Source of the DNA: Asterias rubens
Lineage: Eukaryota; Echinodermata; Asteroidea; Forcipulatida; Asteriidae
Length of the DNA: 64,000 bases
Assembly (NCBI RefSeq): GCF_902459465.1
Contig: NC_047082.1
Coordinates: forward strand, 8,721,407-8,785,406
Direction: 5' to 3'
Shown piece by piece: positions 24,934-34,775 of the stretch (positions are counted from its first letter, which is position 1; each line of letters starts with the position of its first letter). The position numbers and the translations under genes are program-made. The notes beneath the pieces were generated by a model. It did not search any database. It was given only the letters and a program-made list of their open reading frames with translations, and was not told the DNA's origin.

Positions 24934-25379
24934 CAGTTTGAAAGATTAATAATAGTAAGAGGATTGTACAGTTAGTCCTGTGGTAGATAAGCGTTTAATT
25001 GTATTGAACAAATTTATAATCTAGACAACTTGACTAGTCCAGTTCTCTTGATTATACAAATTTCACTAATATATTTACCTGGATGACGGAGAATATTCAT
25101 AAATGTAAGCTTTGAATTCTGATTAAAATTATCATAACACCTTAACCAGCATCTGAAAATAATATGAAGAGTTTCTGAAATCAATCATTGTTTGTTGTCA
25201 CAGGTGCAATTATAAGCTAAGCAGTTTCTGTGAAATGAGAACTATTTCTTTATGCTTACTAAAAACAGAATCAAGCAAGTCAGAAGAATTAACTGTACCA
25301 ATAGAACTAAATAAGATGATATCTTTGAATTGTTTATGAAAAGAAGGATAATTTGCCAACAATTCTTTTTGAATAAGGG

Positions 25380-25680
25380 GAAGCCATTGTCGAGTCAATG
25401 GCAAAGGGCAAGTGCTGCATTTTGGAAGCTCCTTTCACATCTTTGCCCTTCTTTTGTTTTCGGTCACTTTCCTTTTTATGCCATCAGGCTTGTATACTTT
25501 GTGTTTGAAAGGGCAAGGGCACCAATGCATTTTCTCCGTGCTCAAGGGCACCCTTTGAGGACATTGTAAGTTTCTACTGGAGCATATGTCAAGGGCACCA
25601 AGGCAACGACCAGTGGGCATTGATGCATTCACCTTCGTTGTCTCCGTGAAGTATTTGGCCTGCGCCATATTTCATCATAG
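25380..25680. repeat. Dispersed repeat with 'gggcaccaaggcaa' motifs
   Basis: Contains aagggcaccaaggcaacgac, cagtgggcattgatgcattc and related phrases such as gtgctcaagggcacc. The same family, in either orientation, appears near 36068-36205, 41222-41305, 41755-41905, 54262-54335 and 57310-57470. Short, non-coding, of unknown type. Confidence 0.55.
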
Positions 25681-26230
25681 TTCATTTACTATTAGTTAAT
25701 GATAAAAACAAATTGTGCTTTGATATTGAAGTTTTTTAATTGAATCGGTGACAATGATCAGCTGAAAATGAAATATGAAAGCAATGTGTTTAAAACTACT
25801 GAAAATTTGGTTTTGATTTGAAATGATAACACAACTGGGTTTTTTCTTCTTTTTCTGCTTTTACACATAAAGTGATATCTTACGTCAAATTTAACGAATT
25901 TGTCGACTAATTTTGCATTGCAAAATATTTAAACTGAACTTGGTTATTCCACACTAAATGCTAAGTAGCAATATGATGATTTTGAAACAGCTACTGAAGC
26001 ATGTAGCATTTTGCTGAGCTGTATAACGGAATTCATTTGTTTGGCATTGAAGACCAATGTTTAGATCTAGGTTTCTATAGGCTTGGCGATTGGTGTCTCT
26101 TATTGCAAACAATGTTGGTAAATATTTGTGTTGGAGTGCCTATCACCTATATTGTGAATATGTAAATACTCTAATAATTAGTGGAGACAAATTAAATGTT
26201 GAAGAAAAGAGAATGACAGTGTGTGTAATG

Positions 26231-26250
26231 TAACTTAACTTAACTTAACT
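26231..26250. repeat. (AACTT)n microsatellite
   Basis: Four units of aactt, followed by a tttataaagcgcttt phrase that also ends other repeats in this genome (compare gtaaagcgctatatt at 63966). Confidence 0.8.
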
Positions 26251-26979
26251 TGAATGCATTTATAAAGCGCTTTAACACTGTTTCAAAGCGCTGATGTATT
26301 CTTGAAAATGCAAAATGGAAGATTAAAAATGTGACAAACAAAATGTATTAACTTTGTAAGAAGTGCATGGTCGGCAGACAAAAAAAAGTACTTTAATAGC
26401 TGTGTGCGCCATGTTTTTTATATAGGTTTCATTCTCATTATTTTGTAAATGTGCTGCAAGTATACAAATAAAATAAAAAGTTCATGTCTGGTAAATAAAT
26501 AGACAAATAAACAGTACTGACTGCCAAATTTAAGTATTCATAAACGAATCCTTGCTACAAAGCCTACGGTTTCTTCCTCATTTTCAAAATGAATGAGCTT
26601 TTGAACTGAAATGGTGGCACTGGGCGGTCCGAGGTCTTAAGCAGTTTTATACAAAGCCTTCTGCGTTTTCTCACCCCACAGTATAGCTGTCACTAACAGT
26701 CTTTCGAAATTTAATGCACATTGTTAACATATACAAGCATTATAACACTATGTCGTGACGTAATGACACATTAATGTACAAGGCCATGCGGTGCACTCAG
26801 TTCACTTTGGGTGCCCTTACTTTGATCATGGAGGAATATTCCTCCATGCTTTGATTATGATATAACATGATCCTTCAGATAAATTTTGCCAGACGAATTA
26901 CGTCAGATAAGCCTTTATATTTCGAAGAATTCCGGCGAGAAAGGCTGAGCCGGTATGAGCCGGTTGTCGTAAGGCCATT

Positions 26980-27317
26980 ATATCGTCGTGTGCCCGGCAA
27001 AAGGGCGTAAGGCCTTACGCCCTTTTGCCGGGAACATAAAGTAGTTCGTCCCAGTAACAAAAGGACGTAAGCAACAAAATGGCTCCTGACATGAAAAATA
27101 TGTCATTTTTGTTTGTTCTTTTGCTAGAATTACCCTGAAGACATGTTTCCCCATTCCCCATGCAGAATTTAACCTTTCTAGAATGACTTTTGCATGGCAA
27201 CAAATTTACCAAACTTTCCCGCTCATAATTCTTGAAACACAAATTTTAACATAAATTGCTTACGTCCTTCTGCCGGGAACTTTCCCTTACGTCCTTTTGC
27301 CGGGCACACGACGATAT
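26980..27317. mobile_element. Inverted-repeat element with 40-bp perfect palindrome
   Basis: The left end atatcgtcgtgtgcccggca and right end tgccgggcacacgacgatat are exact reverse complements. Immediately inside the left end, 26993-27032 is a perfect 40-bp palindrome centred on aagg/cctt. A further direct copy of the arm (cttacgtccttctgccggga) lies at 27259-27278. It probably represents a MITE with a nested or duplicated terminus. Confidence 0.8.
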
Positions 27318-28257
27318 GTAAATTTATGGTTATCCTCGTCAACCATCGAGGTAGGGCAACCTTGTCTCGGAAAAACTTTTTTTTTTTTTTTACATACGCA
27401 TTCATTCGTGTCTATTGTGTACTTTTATTAACATTAACGCTTGAATAACAGGAATTTAATTCAACGTATAATGGAAATAGAAATTGAAAACAAGCAAGTA
27501 CTGTCGGTCGAAATTGTATAAAATTAAAATTACTATCAATCAAATTTGTCCACATTGCTGGTGATCCTAGACTATAGTCCTCTGTATGTTTGCCCGAAGT
27601 GTGACCTCATGATGTGCAGATCAGGTGGTGACCAGATTTAACCAGAATTTAACAATCGCATTACATGGGCGTTTTCATGATCTAACGCTTGAGTTAGAAC
27701 ACGATGTGTATTTTACTAACGGGTGGCTCTATTTATTTATGGGCTTAACTCTCCAGCATAGACAAATCTTTTGTGCATCGTTTTATGATGGAAGTTATGA
27801 AGGAGATTGTAATGAACATAACGGCATCAGTAACCCATACCAGGAACACATTCGGGCAAAGCGACAGCAACAAGCGAATAACCAGTCTCTTGCAGACCAA
27901 CAAAGCATAGTGATCGAAACGTCGAGTTGTGACCGATTGCAACCACTTCTTTCCAGAACCACTAGATATAGAGAGAATAATATAGAGAGAAAGTCTTGTG
28001 TCAGCAACTGCCAAGTTCTAATCGCTTCAGTTCAAGGTAAATTTTTACTTCTGCCTAAATTTAGCGATATTTTTTTTGCATAACCTTTTAGGCAAGTTTT
28101 CTACGTGTTGTTTCTCAAAATGCATTTTACTATCCAAATCTGCTGTTCTTCTTACCACATACCTTTTTATCCATTCATTTCAGGGTCATACAAACCCTCT
28201 AAATATTTTTATTTTTTTTTTTTACGCAGAAAGGAACAACTAGTGAAACCAACAAAG

Positions 28258-31200
28258 ATGTCCGATGATTTACAAGGAAAGATACTCACAGGTAAGCAAT
28301 TGAAAAGGTCTACAACTACTCACATGTCCAGTTATTAGAATCGATACTTGACACGACAATAATATTGAGCGAAGTTCTAAAGAGAACTAAATAATCATCA
28401 ATACCTTATTCATAAAAGGAGGGGTAGGCCTACACCGTACCACAATATCCAACGCAACCATTCATTTTACAAGACTCATTTGTGCTCCTTTTTTCCGCTT
28501 AGTTTGTGGACCGATCGAACCACATGAGTTAGGATGCACCATGAGCCATGAGCACCTGTACGCAGACTTCACGTGTTTCTACGAGAAGCCGAAGACACCA
28601 GATGGACACAGGATGGCTGCATTTCCCATCACCACAGTGAACAATCTACACTGGCTTAACCAAAATCCGTAAGATTCCTCTTTTTAACCACGAAGAAAAG
28701 TCCATTATTTATAGCCATTCATATCAACCGTCATGTTGTGCTTGGGCCCATCATGATTTCTAAGAGAGATAATTAACTGTAAATGTTTCTCTAAATCTGC
28801 TAAGCAGAATGATGAGCAGCCTAGAACACCAGACAAAATTGTACACTGGTGGCATGGTTGCCTGGTAACCTTTTGGTTTATTAATGTTCTGCTCTATCAT
28901 TGTTGTGTTTCTATTTATACCTCCCTGGTGCAAGCATGCATCTCTCGTGAATCGGCGTTTTGGAGATGTTAAATTTGTAAAGAGTAGAGAAGTTTGCTCT
29001 TACCCTGGGAAACCATCTGACTCAATGATGAACCCAGAATGGATTACATTTCATTGCCTGTTGACACAAGCTGATTGCATTGTTCGAAGTTGTCAGGACC
29101 GTTAAACTTAAACCGACCTCCATGATTAGGGACCTAACAAAAATAACCATAGACTTTGACCCGCGGTGTTGTAACAAACCACTATCGAAGTCTTATAATA
29201 GCGCACGTATCTACCAAACAAGGTACTCAAGGCACTTGTGACGTCATTATGGCCACGTGCCGATTCTAGGCAACTTCGGCTACAGCTATATCCAGCGCGT
29301 CTGCCAGTGTTGAAAGAAACTTAAGCCAAGGAAGAGAGACTAATTAAAAACAAAACAAAAATGCTTAATTTTCACCAGGTACAGCAAGTTGGAGAATATG
29401 AAGCTGGATGACGACGACGCCATTATAGAAGAGCTTCATTATTTGAAAGAAAATGGCTGCCAATCGGTGGTGGAGTTAACGATTCACGGGTTGGACCGAA
29501 ACGTCGGGAAACTCATTGAATATTCAGAAGCTACTGATTTGCATATCGTCTCAGGGACAGGTGAGGTTTATCAATGGCATTGTCTTTAAAGGCACTGGAC
29601 ACTATGGTTACTCGAAATAATTGCCAGCATAAAAACGTATTTGGTATAGAGCATAACACATTGTGAGAAACGGCTCTCTAACTTTTTTTTTTCTTTTCTT
29701 TTTGTAGAGGTGATTTCTCTCTCAAATAACAAAACACTTCAGGCCTCAAGCATCTGTAACTGTGCAACAAAAGTATTTTTTTTTTTTTTTGGTCAACTTC
29801 GATGACCAAAATAAATATCTGAATGTATTGGCTAACTGTTTTTTCTTTCTTTCTAAGGTTACTACACAGCAGACACGCATCCACCAGAGCTAGACAGAAT
29901 GACGCAGGAGGATGTGGAGTTGATGTTTACTTCTGAAATACTTGAAGGGGCAGATGGGAGCGCTGGACGGTGCGGGGTCCTCGGAGAGCTCGGGTGCTCC
30001 TGGCCCATTGAAGGTTGGTGCAAATGAGCGCGAGCAAAAAGATATTCACAGATCAGAGAAAACAAGCAATTTGCATTATTATAGGGTGCGTTCGTTTAGC
30101 TTCCCTGGGTCGACCCCGGTGTGTGGCGTGTTTTTTTCCAGGACAAACGTGTGCAGATAATAACCCACGTTCGTCCTGGAAAAAAAACCGCCACACACCG
30201 GGGTCGACCCAGGGAAGCTAAACGAACTCACCCAGTATTAAATATATATTTACATTATTAATGTCCTTCACTTCAATTCAATTCAATGAAACAATATCCG
30301 TACTCACATTGACGACAGACTGAAAATTTTTGACAATTATTAATATTAAAACAAAAGCAAAGAGTAAACATGACCTGTGAAGGTAAAAAATCAGCCGGGA
30401 CTATAGTATTTATTATTAAACGCAGTGGACACTATTGGTAATTGTCAAAGATCAGTCTTCTCACTTGGTGTATCTCAACATATACATGAAATAACAAACC
30501 TGTGAAAATTTGAGCTCAATCGGTCGTCGAAGTTGAGAGATAATAATGAAAGAAGAAAAAATCTTGTCACACGAAGTTGTGTGCTTTTAGATGGTTGATT
30601 TCGAGACCCCAAATTCTAAACTTGAGGTTTCGAAATCAAATTCGTGGAAAAATACTTCTCTCTCGAAAACTATGTCTCTTCAGAGGGAGCAGTTTCTCAC
30701 AATGTTTTATACCATCAACCTCTCCCCATTAATCATTACAAGTAAAGTTTTATGTTAATAATTATTTTGAGTAATTACCAATAGTGTCCATGGACTGCCT
30801 TTAAGTTTACCACCGCGGAATGTGTTCTAATGTATCAACTCAACGTTTCGACTAGCTTGCTCTAGCCAGCGTCAGGAGACAAGTTGTACTTATTGTCTTT
30901 CCAATTCCCTTGCAGCTAATGAAAAGAAAGTTCTTCGGGCCGCGGCTAACGTCCACTCTGAGCTTGGGTGTCCCCTCACTATTCATCCAGCAATGAATGC
31001 AAATGGACCGGATGAGGCAGTGAGGGTCTTACAAGAAGCTGGAGCAAAGATGGAGAACGTTGTCATGGATCATCTTGATGGTAACCATACAGGGCAACAA
31101 ATCACTATACTGATGCAATAGTATGGCTCGATCGACCCTCAGTTAAAACTCAGATTTTAGTGAACGAAAAATGTGGGGTTTTTTTTCGAAGCACATCACA

Positions 31201-32101
31201 TTGATGAACAAAATGGGTTACCAGTCAAAAAAATGTTTCGTTTTTTTCTTTTCTTTACAATTAAATAATTCATGATAATACTCTTTCAAAATATCCACAA
31301 CACTAAATCTAATTTTTCTTTGTCTTTCAACAAAGTGGGTTATCTTTCACGGGAGGAAGTCTTGGAATTTGCAAGGCATGGCACCTATCTAGAATTTGAC
31401 TTCTTCGGTTCCGAGAAGGGCAACTGCCAGTTTGCCGAGGATGTGGACTTCTTAAATGATGCCCAGAGGATCCAGACCATAAGACACCTTGTACAAGAAG
31501 GATTTGAAGACAGGATTCTCCTCTCTCACGATCTGCACGCCAAGCATCAAATGGTAAATTTAAAGATGATGTTTTAAATGTTTATATCAAAATATTAAAC
31601 AAATCAATTTTTAATGGAAGTTACGAATCACTCTAAAAAAATTACTGGCAATAAAAACTTACTTGTTTGAAGCACACCGCTTTCTGAAACTACGTTTGGG
31701 AGCCGTTTCTCTTAATGTTTCATACTATCAACAGCAGCTCTCCAGTGCTCGTTACCCTGTAAGTCTTTATTTTCTTCAGTACTGAGAAGTCTTCGTACAA
31801 TCCGATAAAATCTACTCCGAATAAAAATAGCAAAACTCTACCTGGCAAGTATGATACACAATTAATACCTCACCATGCAATGCTAAGTTTTTATGATGAG
31901 AATTATTGTTAGTAATAAGTGTCCAGTATATATTCTCAACGACTCTTTCCTTTATTCTTGCAGATGAAGTACGGTGGATTTGGCTTATCACACATCATGC
32001 TTTATGTCCTTCCAAAGATGGAGACCAGAGGTTTATCAAAAGACGTCATCAAGAAATTCGTTGAGACGAATCCACAGACGTGGTTGACATTCACAAAATA
32101 A
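28258..32101 (+). CDS. PTER: Phosphotriesterase-related protein (amidohydrolase)
   Basis: Binuclear-metal amidohydrolase; the mammalian orthologue has been reported as an N-acetyltaurine hydrolase (acetate plus taurine). Seven exons: 28258-28291, 28503-28668, 29379-29560, 29858-30013, 30916-31080, 31336-31553, 31964-32101; all are GT-AG, giving 352 aa (human 349). Metal ligands can be placed by family pattern: HxH in MSHEHL (His27, His29), Glu171 in GVLGELGCSWP (taking the place of the carbamylated lysine of bacterial phosphotriesterase), His203 in TIHPA, His232 in MDHLD and Asp300 in LLSHDLH. The end MKYGGFGLSHIMLYVLPKM and TWLTFTK matches the family. The start ATGTCCGATGAT fits the short N-terminus of orthologues and lies 28 bp inside an exon whose acceptor is after a T-rich tract. 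Introns 2-6 carry several MITEs. A poly(A) signal lies 162 bp after the stop. Confidence 0.96.
29262..29322. repeat. Fragment of the GGCCGTGTCCGAAACG MITE family
   Basis: caacttcggctacagctata, then ccagcgcgtctgccagtgtt matches the left half of the complete element at 44464-44591. The outer end and the right arm are missing. Lies in PTER intron 2. Confidence 0.6.
29586..29830. mobile_element. Partial MITE (GGCACTGGACACTATTGG family) in PTER intron 3
   Basis: Begins ttaaaggcactggacactat and includes cattgtgagaaacggctctc and caacttcgatgaccaaa. The far end is missing; the copy runs to within about 30 bp of the exon 4 acceptor. Confidence 0.7.
30084..30233. mobile_element. 150-bp hairpin MITE in PTER intron 4
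   Basis: The left arm (gttcgtttagcttccctggg, tcgaccccggtgtgtggc) and right arm (gccacacaccggggtcga, cccagggaagctaaacgaac) are near-perfect reverse complements over about 38 bp. The inner part (tccaggacaaacgt / acgttcgtcctgga) also pairs. The ends are GGGTGCGTTCG and CGAACTCACCC. It starts 70 bp after the exon 4 donor. The ends look hAT-like, but I found no clear target duplication. Confidence 0.85.
30418..30804. mobile_element. Full MITE (GGCACTGGACACTATTGG family) in PTER intron 4
   Basis: The ends cagtggacactattggtaat and ttaccaatagtgtcca are inverted, with an internal inverted pair (cgagaccccaaattctaa / tgaggtttcgaaatcaaa). About 387 bp, non-coding. The best-preserved copy of the family here, with 37798-38195. 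Confidence 0.85.
30841..30886 (-). repeat. Dispersed stem-loop motif ending GAAACGTTGAG
   Basis: On the minus strand: tctcctgacgctggctagag, then caagctagtcgaaacgttga. The stem CTAG/CTAG sits between CTGACGC and CGAAACG. Related to 45366-45412 and 23371-23410. Confidence 0.45.
31625..31930. mobile_element. Degraded MITE (GGCACTGGACACTATTGG family) in PTER intron 6
   Basis: Contains ggagccgtttctcttaatgt, catactatcaacagcagctc and the terminal gtgtccagta, as in the other copies. One end is eroded. It ends about 33 bp before the exon 7 acceptor. Confidence 0.55.
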
Positions 32102-32262
32102 ACATGATTTTATGAGCAGAGCTGCGCCTCAGCTTTTTGAACTCAAATTGGTCGTCGAAATTGCGATGTAATAATGGAAAAAAAACATAATACCCTTGTC
32201 ACACGATTGCGGGTTCCCTCTCCCCTATAGGGTTTCTGTCTGCCAGGAGGAACTTTAGACTG

Positions 32263-32268
32263 AATAAA
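32263..32268 (+). terminator. Poly(A) signal for PTER
   Basis: AATAAA 162 bp after the PTER stop; the first such hexamer downstream of it. Confidence 0.6.
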
Positions 32269-32750
32269 GTAATGAGTTATATTTTTTATTATTTTATCAT
32301 CATTTGTTTGTCTCTGTGTGTGACACTTGTTATAAATAATTCCTAATAAGTCTAGATTTGTTAACGGGTTTGCAAGCGCTTTCATCATGGAGAAACTGAA
32401 GTGAGCAAAATAATGACTATTATACTTTTAAAGAAGTTTCGGTAGGCCCACGATCGGAACAAAATGAGTTTTCAAACAACTCCACTCCCCTCACCATCCA
32501 ACATCGGTGGAGAAACAGTTATCTTGCACGCCAAGGCTTTCACAAAGTTATTCTGGTCTCACCAAAGATCATAATCAAGTGTTGGGTCACATAACCAGGG
32601 GAGGGGGGGGGGGGGCTTGATGCACAATTTGAATAATTCTGCTCGGTCATCTGGCCCTGCTTACCAAAGAATGGGCGCTAACTTGATGTGTGCAAGCGGA
32701 GAATGGTGATCAAGCGCAGGTCGGTGGAAGAGGCAACCCATGAAGTAGAC

Positions 32751-32855
32751 CCAGTAACTGGGGTGCTGCTTGTACTCCTTTTTTCGAACATTTTCGCTCG
32801 ACGACCAAGAATGTCAACATTTCGAAAAAAAAGAGTACAACGCCCCAGTTACTGA
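32751..32855. mobile_element. Hairpin MITE (CAGTAACTGGGG ends)
   Basis: The left arm ccagtaactggggtgctgct and right arm caacgccccagttactg are inverted, and ttgtactccttttttcgaa pairs with ttcgaaaaaaaagagtac. About 105 bp. Confidence 0.75.
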
Positions 32856-33882
32856 CCAGAGGAAGATTTCTTCCTCCCTGGTCTACCCATGAAGTTGGGC
32901 CCTGATTGTGCGGGCTTCCGACGGTCCATGTGCCTTATTTGCCCAGCTCCCTCTCTAACCCGTTAAAAAACTTTCAATTAAACAAACATAGGCCTATCAT
33001 AATTTTTGCAATTTTTGTTGAAACCAAAGTCATCACTCCTAGTGCCTTTTATTATGCTAAAATCTAACGCCGTTCTCGTATAAGCCAAAACAAAACAAAA
33101 TAGAACTGCAGTTACCACAGGAAAAAAAATGTGCATCCACTCGAAAGAACTCCCGAGGAACTTAAACCAAGAAAATAATGGAAATGTTGAAGGAAATCCC
33201 CAAATCATCCTAATGAAATTGTGAACCTCTGACCATGGAGGTAGACTGAGCAATCTATTCCTCAATGGTCGATATTCAGACTCTGAAATCCACCTGCAAA
33301 AAAAGAATGGGACACTTTGGGCCTGCTAATCCTGCTCACCCTCTTGCAATCTTAAATCCTATAATAAACGGTTTTGTTTTGAGGCAAATCAAAGGCAAAC
33401 TAGTGGAATTGCAAAACAGATGGCTCTCATGCCCTTTTTTTATTGTGCATAAAATATAAAAGCGCACTGATTGACAATAGCGCCCTCTGTTGTCGGTTGG
33501 ATTCAATCTTGGAAAAGCAAGAAAAAGATGAAGGGAAACAGCTAGGCGTAGGCGTGAGAGAGGATCTTCTCTAAACAAACAAATAACGGTAATTTTGTTT
33601 ATATCTTTAATTATGTGAAATTATTTTTGAATAAATGCATACTGGATGAAACATACTTGGCCCATAGTTGTGTTATTACATTTTGAAAGTATACAGAAGG
33701 GCTGAAATTAAAAACATTACAAAATTCTGACGACGAGCCAACTCGACATATGCAATTTCATCATATAATATGCATGGGTAGACGGTTAATTGGGTCAACT
33801 CGGTCCAAAATGAACTCGGTCCGAAAAATTTAATAAATTGGAGCCTCATAAATTGAGGGGAAAAGTTTATAGGAACTTTCCT

Positions 33883-34245
33883 TAATGGCGCCACCACTTT
33901 TCACTCATTTTTAGGCCCTATGGTATGCTATCTCATTGATTGAGGTAATTAGACTTTTTATTTAGTCTTTTTTTTATTAATCGAAAATGTTGACAAATAT
34001 TTTAATATTATTGTCAAAATTTTGAAAAAAGGAATCTAGTCTAGCACCCGCCCCAGTCACTGGGTCTAGTGGCGCCATAGGCCTATACAGAAACTTTTCC
34101 AGTTTCTGTATGGCGCCATCACTTTTTCATTCAATTTCAATATTAAGTTTTAAATAGTTTAACAAATTATCCTCAGTATACCTCAATGAGATATTCCCTT
34201 TTTGTAAAAATGAGTGAAAAAGTGGTGGCGCCATACAGAAAGTTA
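33883..34245. mobile_element. Composite cluster of GGCGCCACCAC hairpin elements
   Basis: Four arm copies occur: ttaatggcgccaccactttt (33883), tagtggcgccatagg (about 34069), tttctgtatggcgccatcac (about 34102) and agtggtggcgccatacagaa (about 34221). This suggests one element inserted beside or into another, ending about 530 bp upstream of the sulfotransferase start codon. Confidence 0.7.
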
Positions 34246-34727
34246 TATCCGGGAGACCGTACTACTTTTTTTTCAAAATGTGTAGTAATCAATCTTACTT
34301 GCTTTCTAGTAGTGTTTTACATCCAGGCTTGAATTACGTGTGGACAAGCGCGAGTGGAATACGGAAAAATATAGCGCTTCTGCGTCCCATATCCAACGAG
34401 GCCGAATCTGCCAGTCTCACTTGCAACGTGCAAAGTTTAGCGTTATTTCACGTGCACAAAGTTTAGAATGTAATTTTTTCACTGTCCGTATACGGAGCGT
34501 GACAAAATAACATTTCACTATACGCACTGTGTAATAGAAACAGAGGAATTAGGATATAAAACAGAGGTCGTAGCATGTTTTTATCCCCCTAGTAGTTCGA
34601 GCTGCTGATCGGTGGATTAGCGCGTACTGGAAGATAAAATAATAAAAAATACTAACAACAGTACAAATTGTACAGACAAGTAATACTGGATTTGTTTTCT
34701 TTCTCAACAGACAAAATTGTTGTAAAC

Positions 34728-34742
34728 ATGCAGCAGAATTGA
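34728..34742 (+). promoter_or_regulatory. Short upstream ORF before the sulfotransferase
   Basis: An ATG in the 5' UTR opens a four-codon frame (MQQN, stop TGA), ending 33 nt before the main ATG. The main start has a strong context (aaccATGGca). The uORF could lower translation; no direct evidence. Confidence 0.4.
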
Positions 34743-34775
34743 TTGACCAATTGAATCTCATTAAACCGTGTAACC

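Larger units (their letters stand above)
24671..28257. other. Intergenic region ECHDC1-PTER
   Basis: The ECHDC1 3' UTR runs an unknown distance; AATAAA hexamers occur at 26467 and 26472. The rest holds MITE-like elements, a short AACTT repeat and a 152-codon open frame at 27625-28083 that resembles nothing I know. An acceptor (tttacgcag, ending 28229) precedes the PTER start, so a PTER 5' UTR exon probably lies in this region. Confidence 0.6.
32102..34775. other. Intergenic region PTER-sulfotransferase
   Basis: Holds the PTER 3' UTR (AATAAA at 32263), a G-run near 32604-32616, a hairpin element (32751-32855), a cluster of GGCGCCACCAC hairpins (33883-34245), and the acceptor (ttctcaacag, ending 34710) of the exon that carries the sulfotransferase coding region. 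No other gene is supported. Confidence 0.65.

Noticed and set aside
27625-28083. 152-codon open frame upstream of PTER
   Set aside because: No recognisable domain, frame not supported by splicing to PTER, and it contains a dispersed GAAACGTCGAG repeat phrase. A 5' UTR exon here is possible, but a protein gene is not supported.
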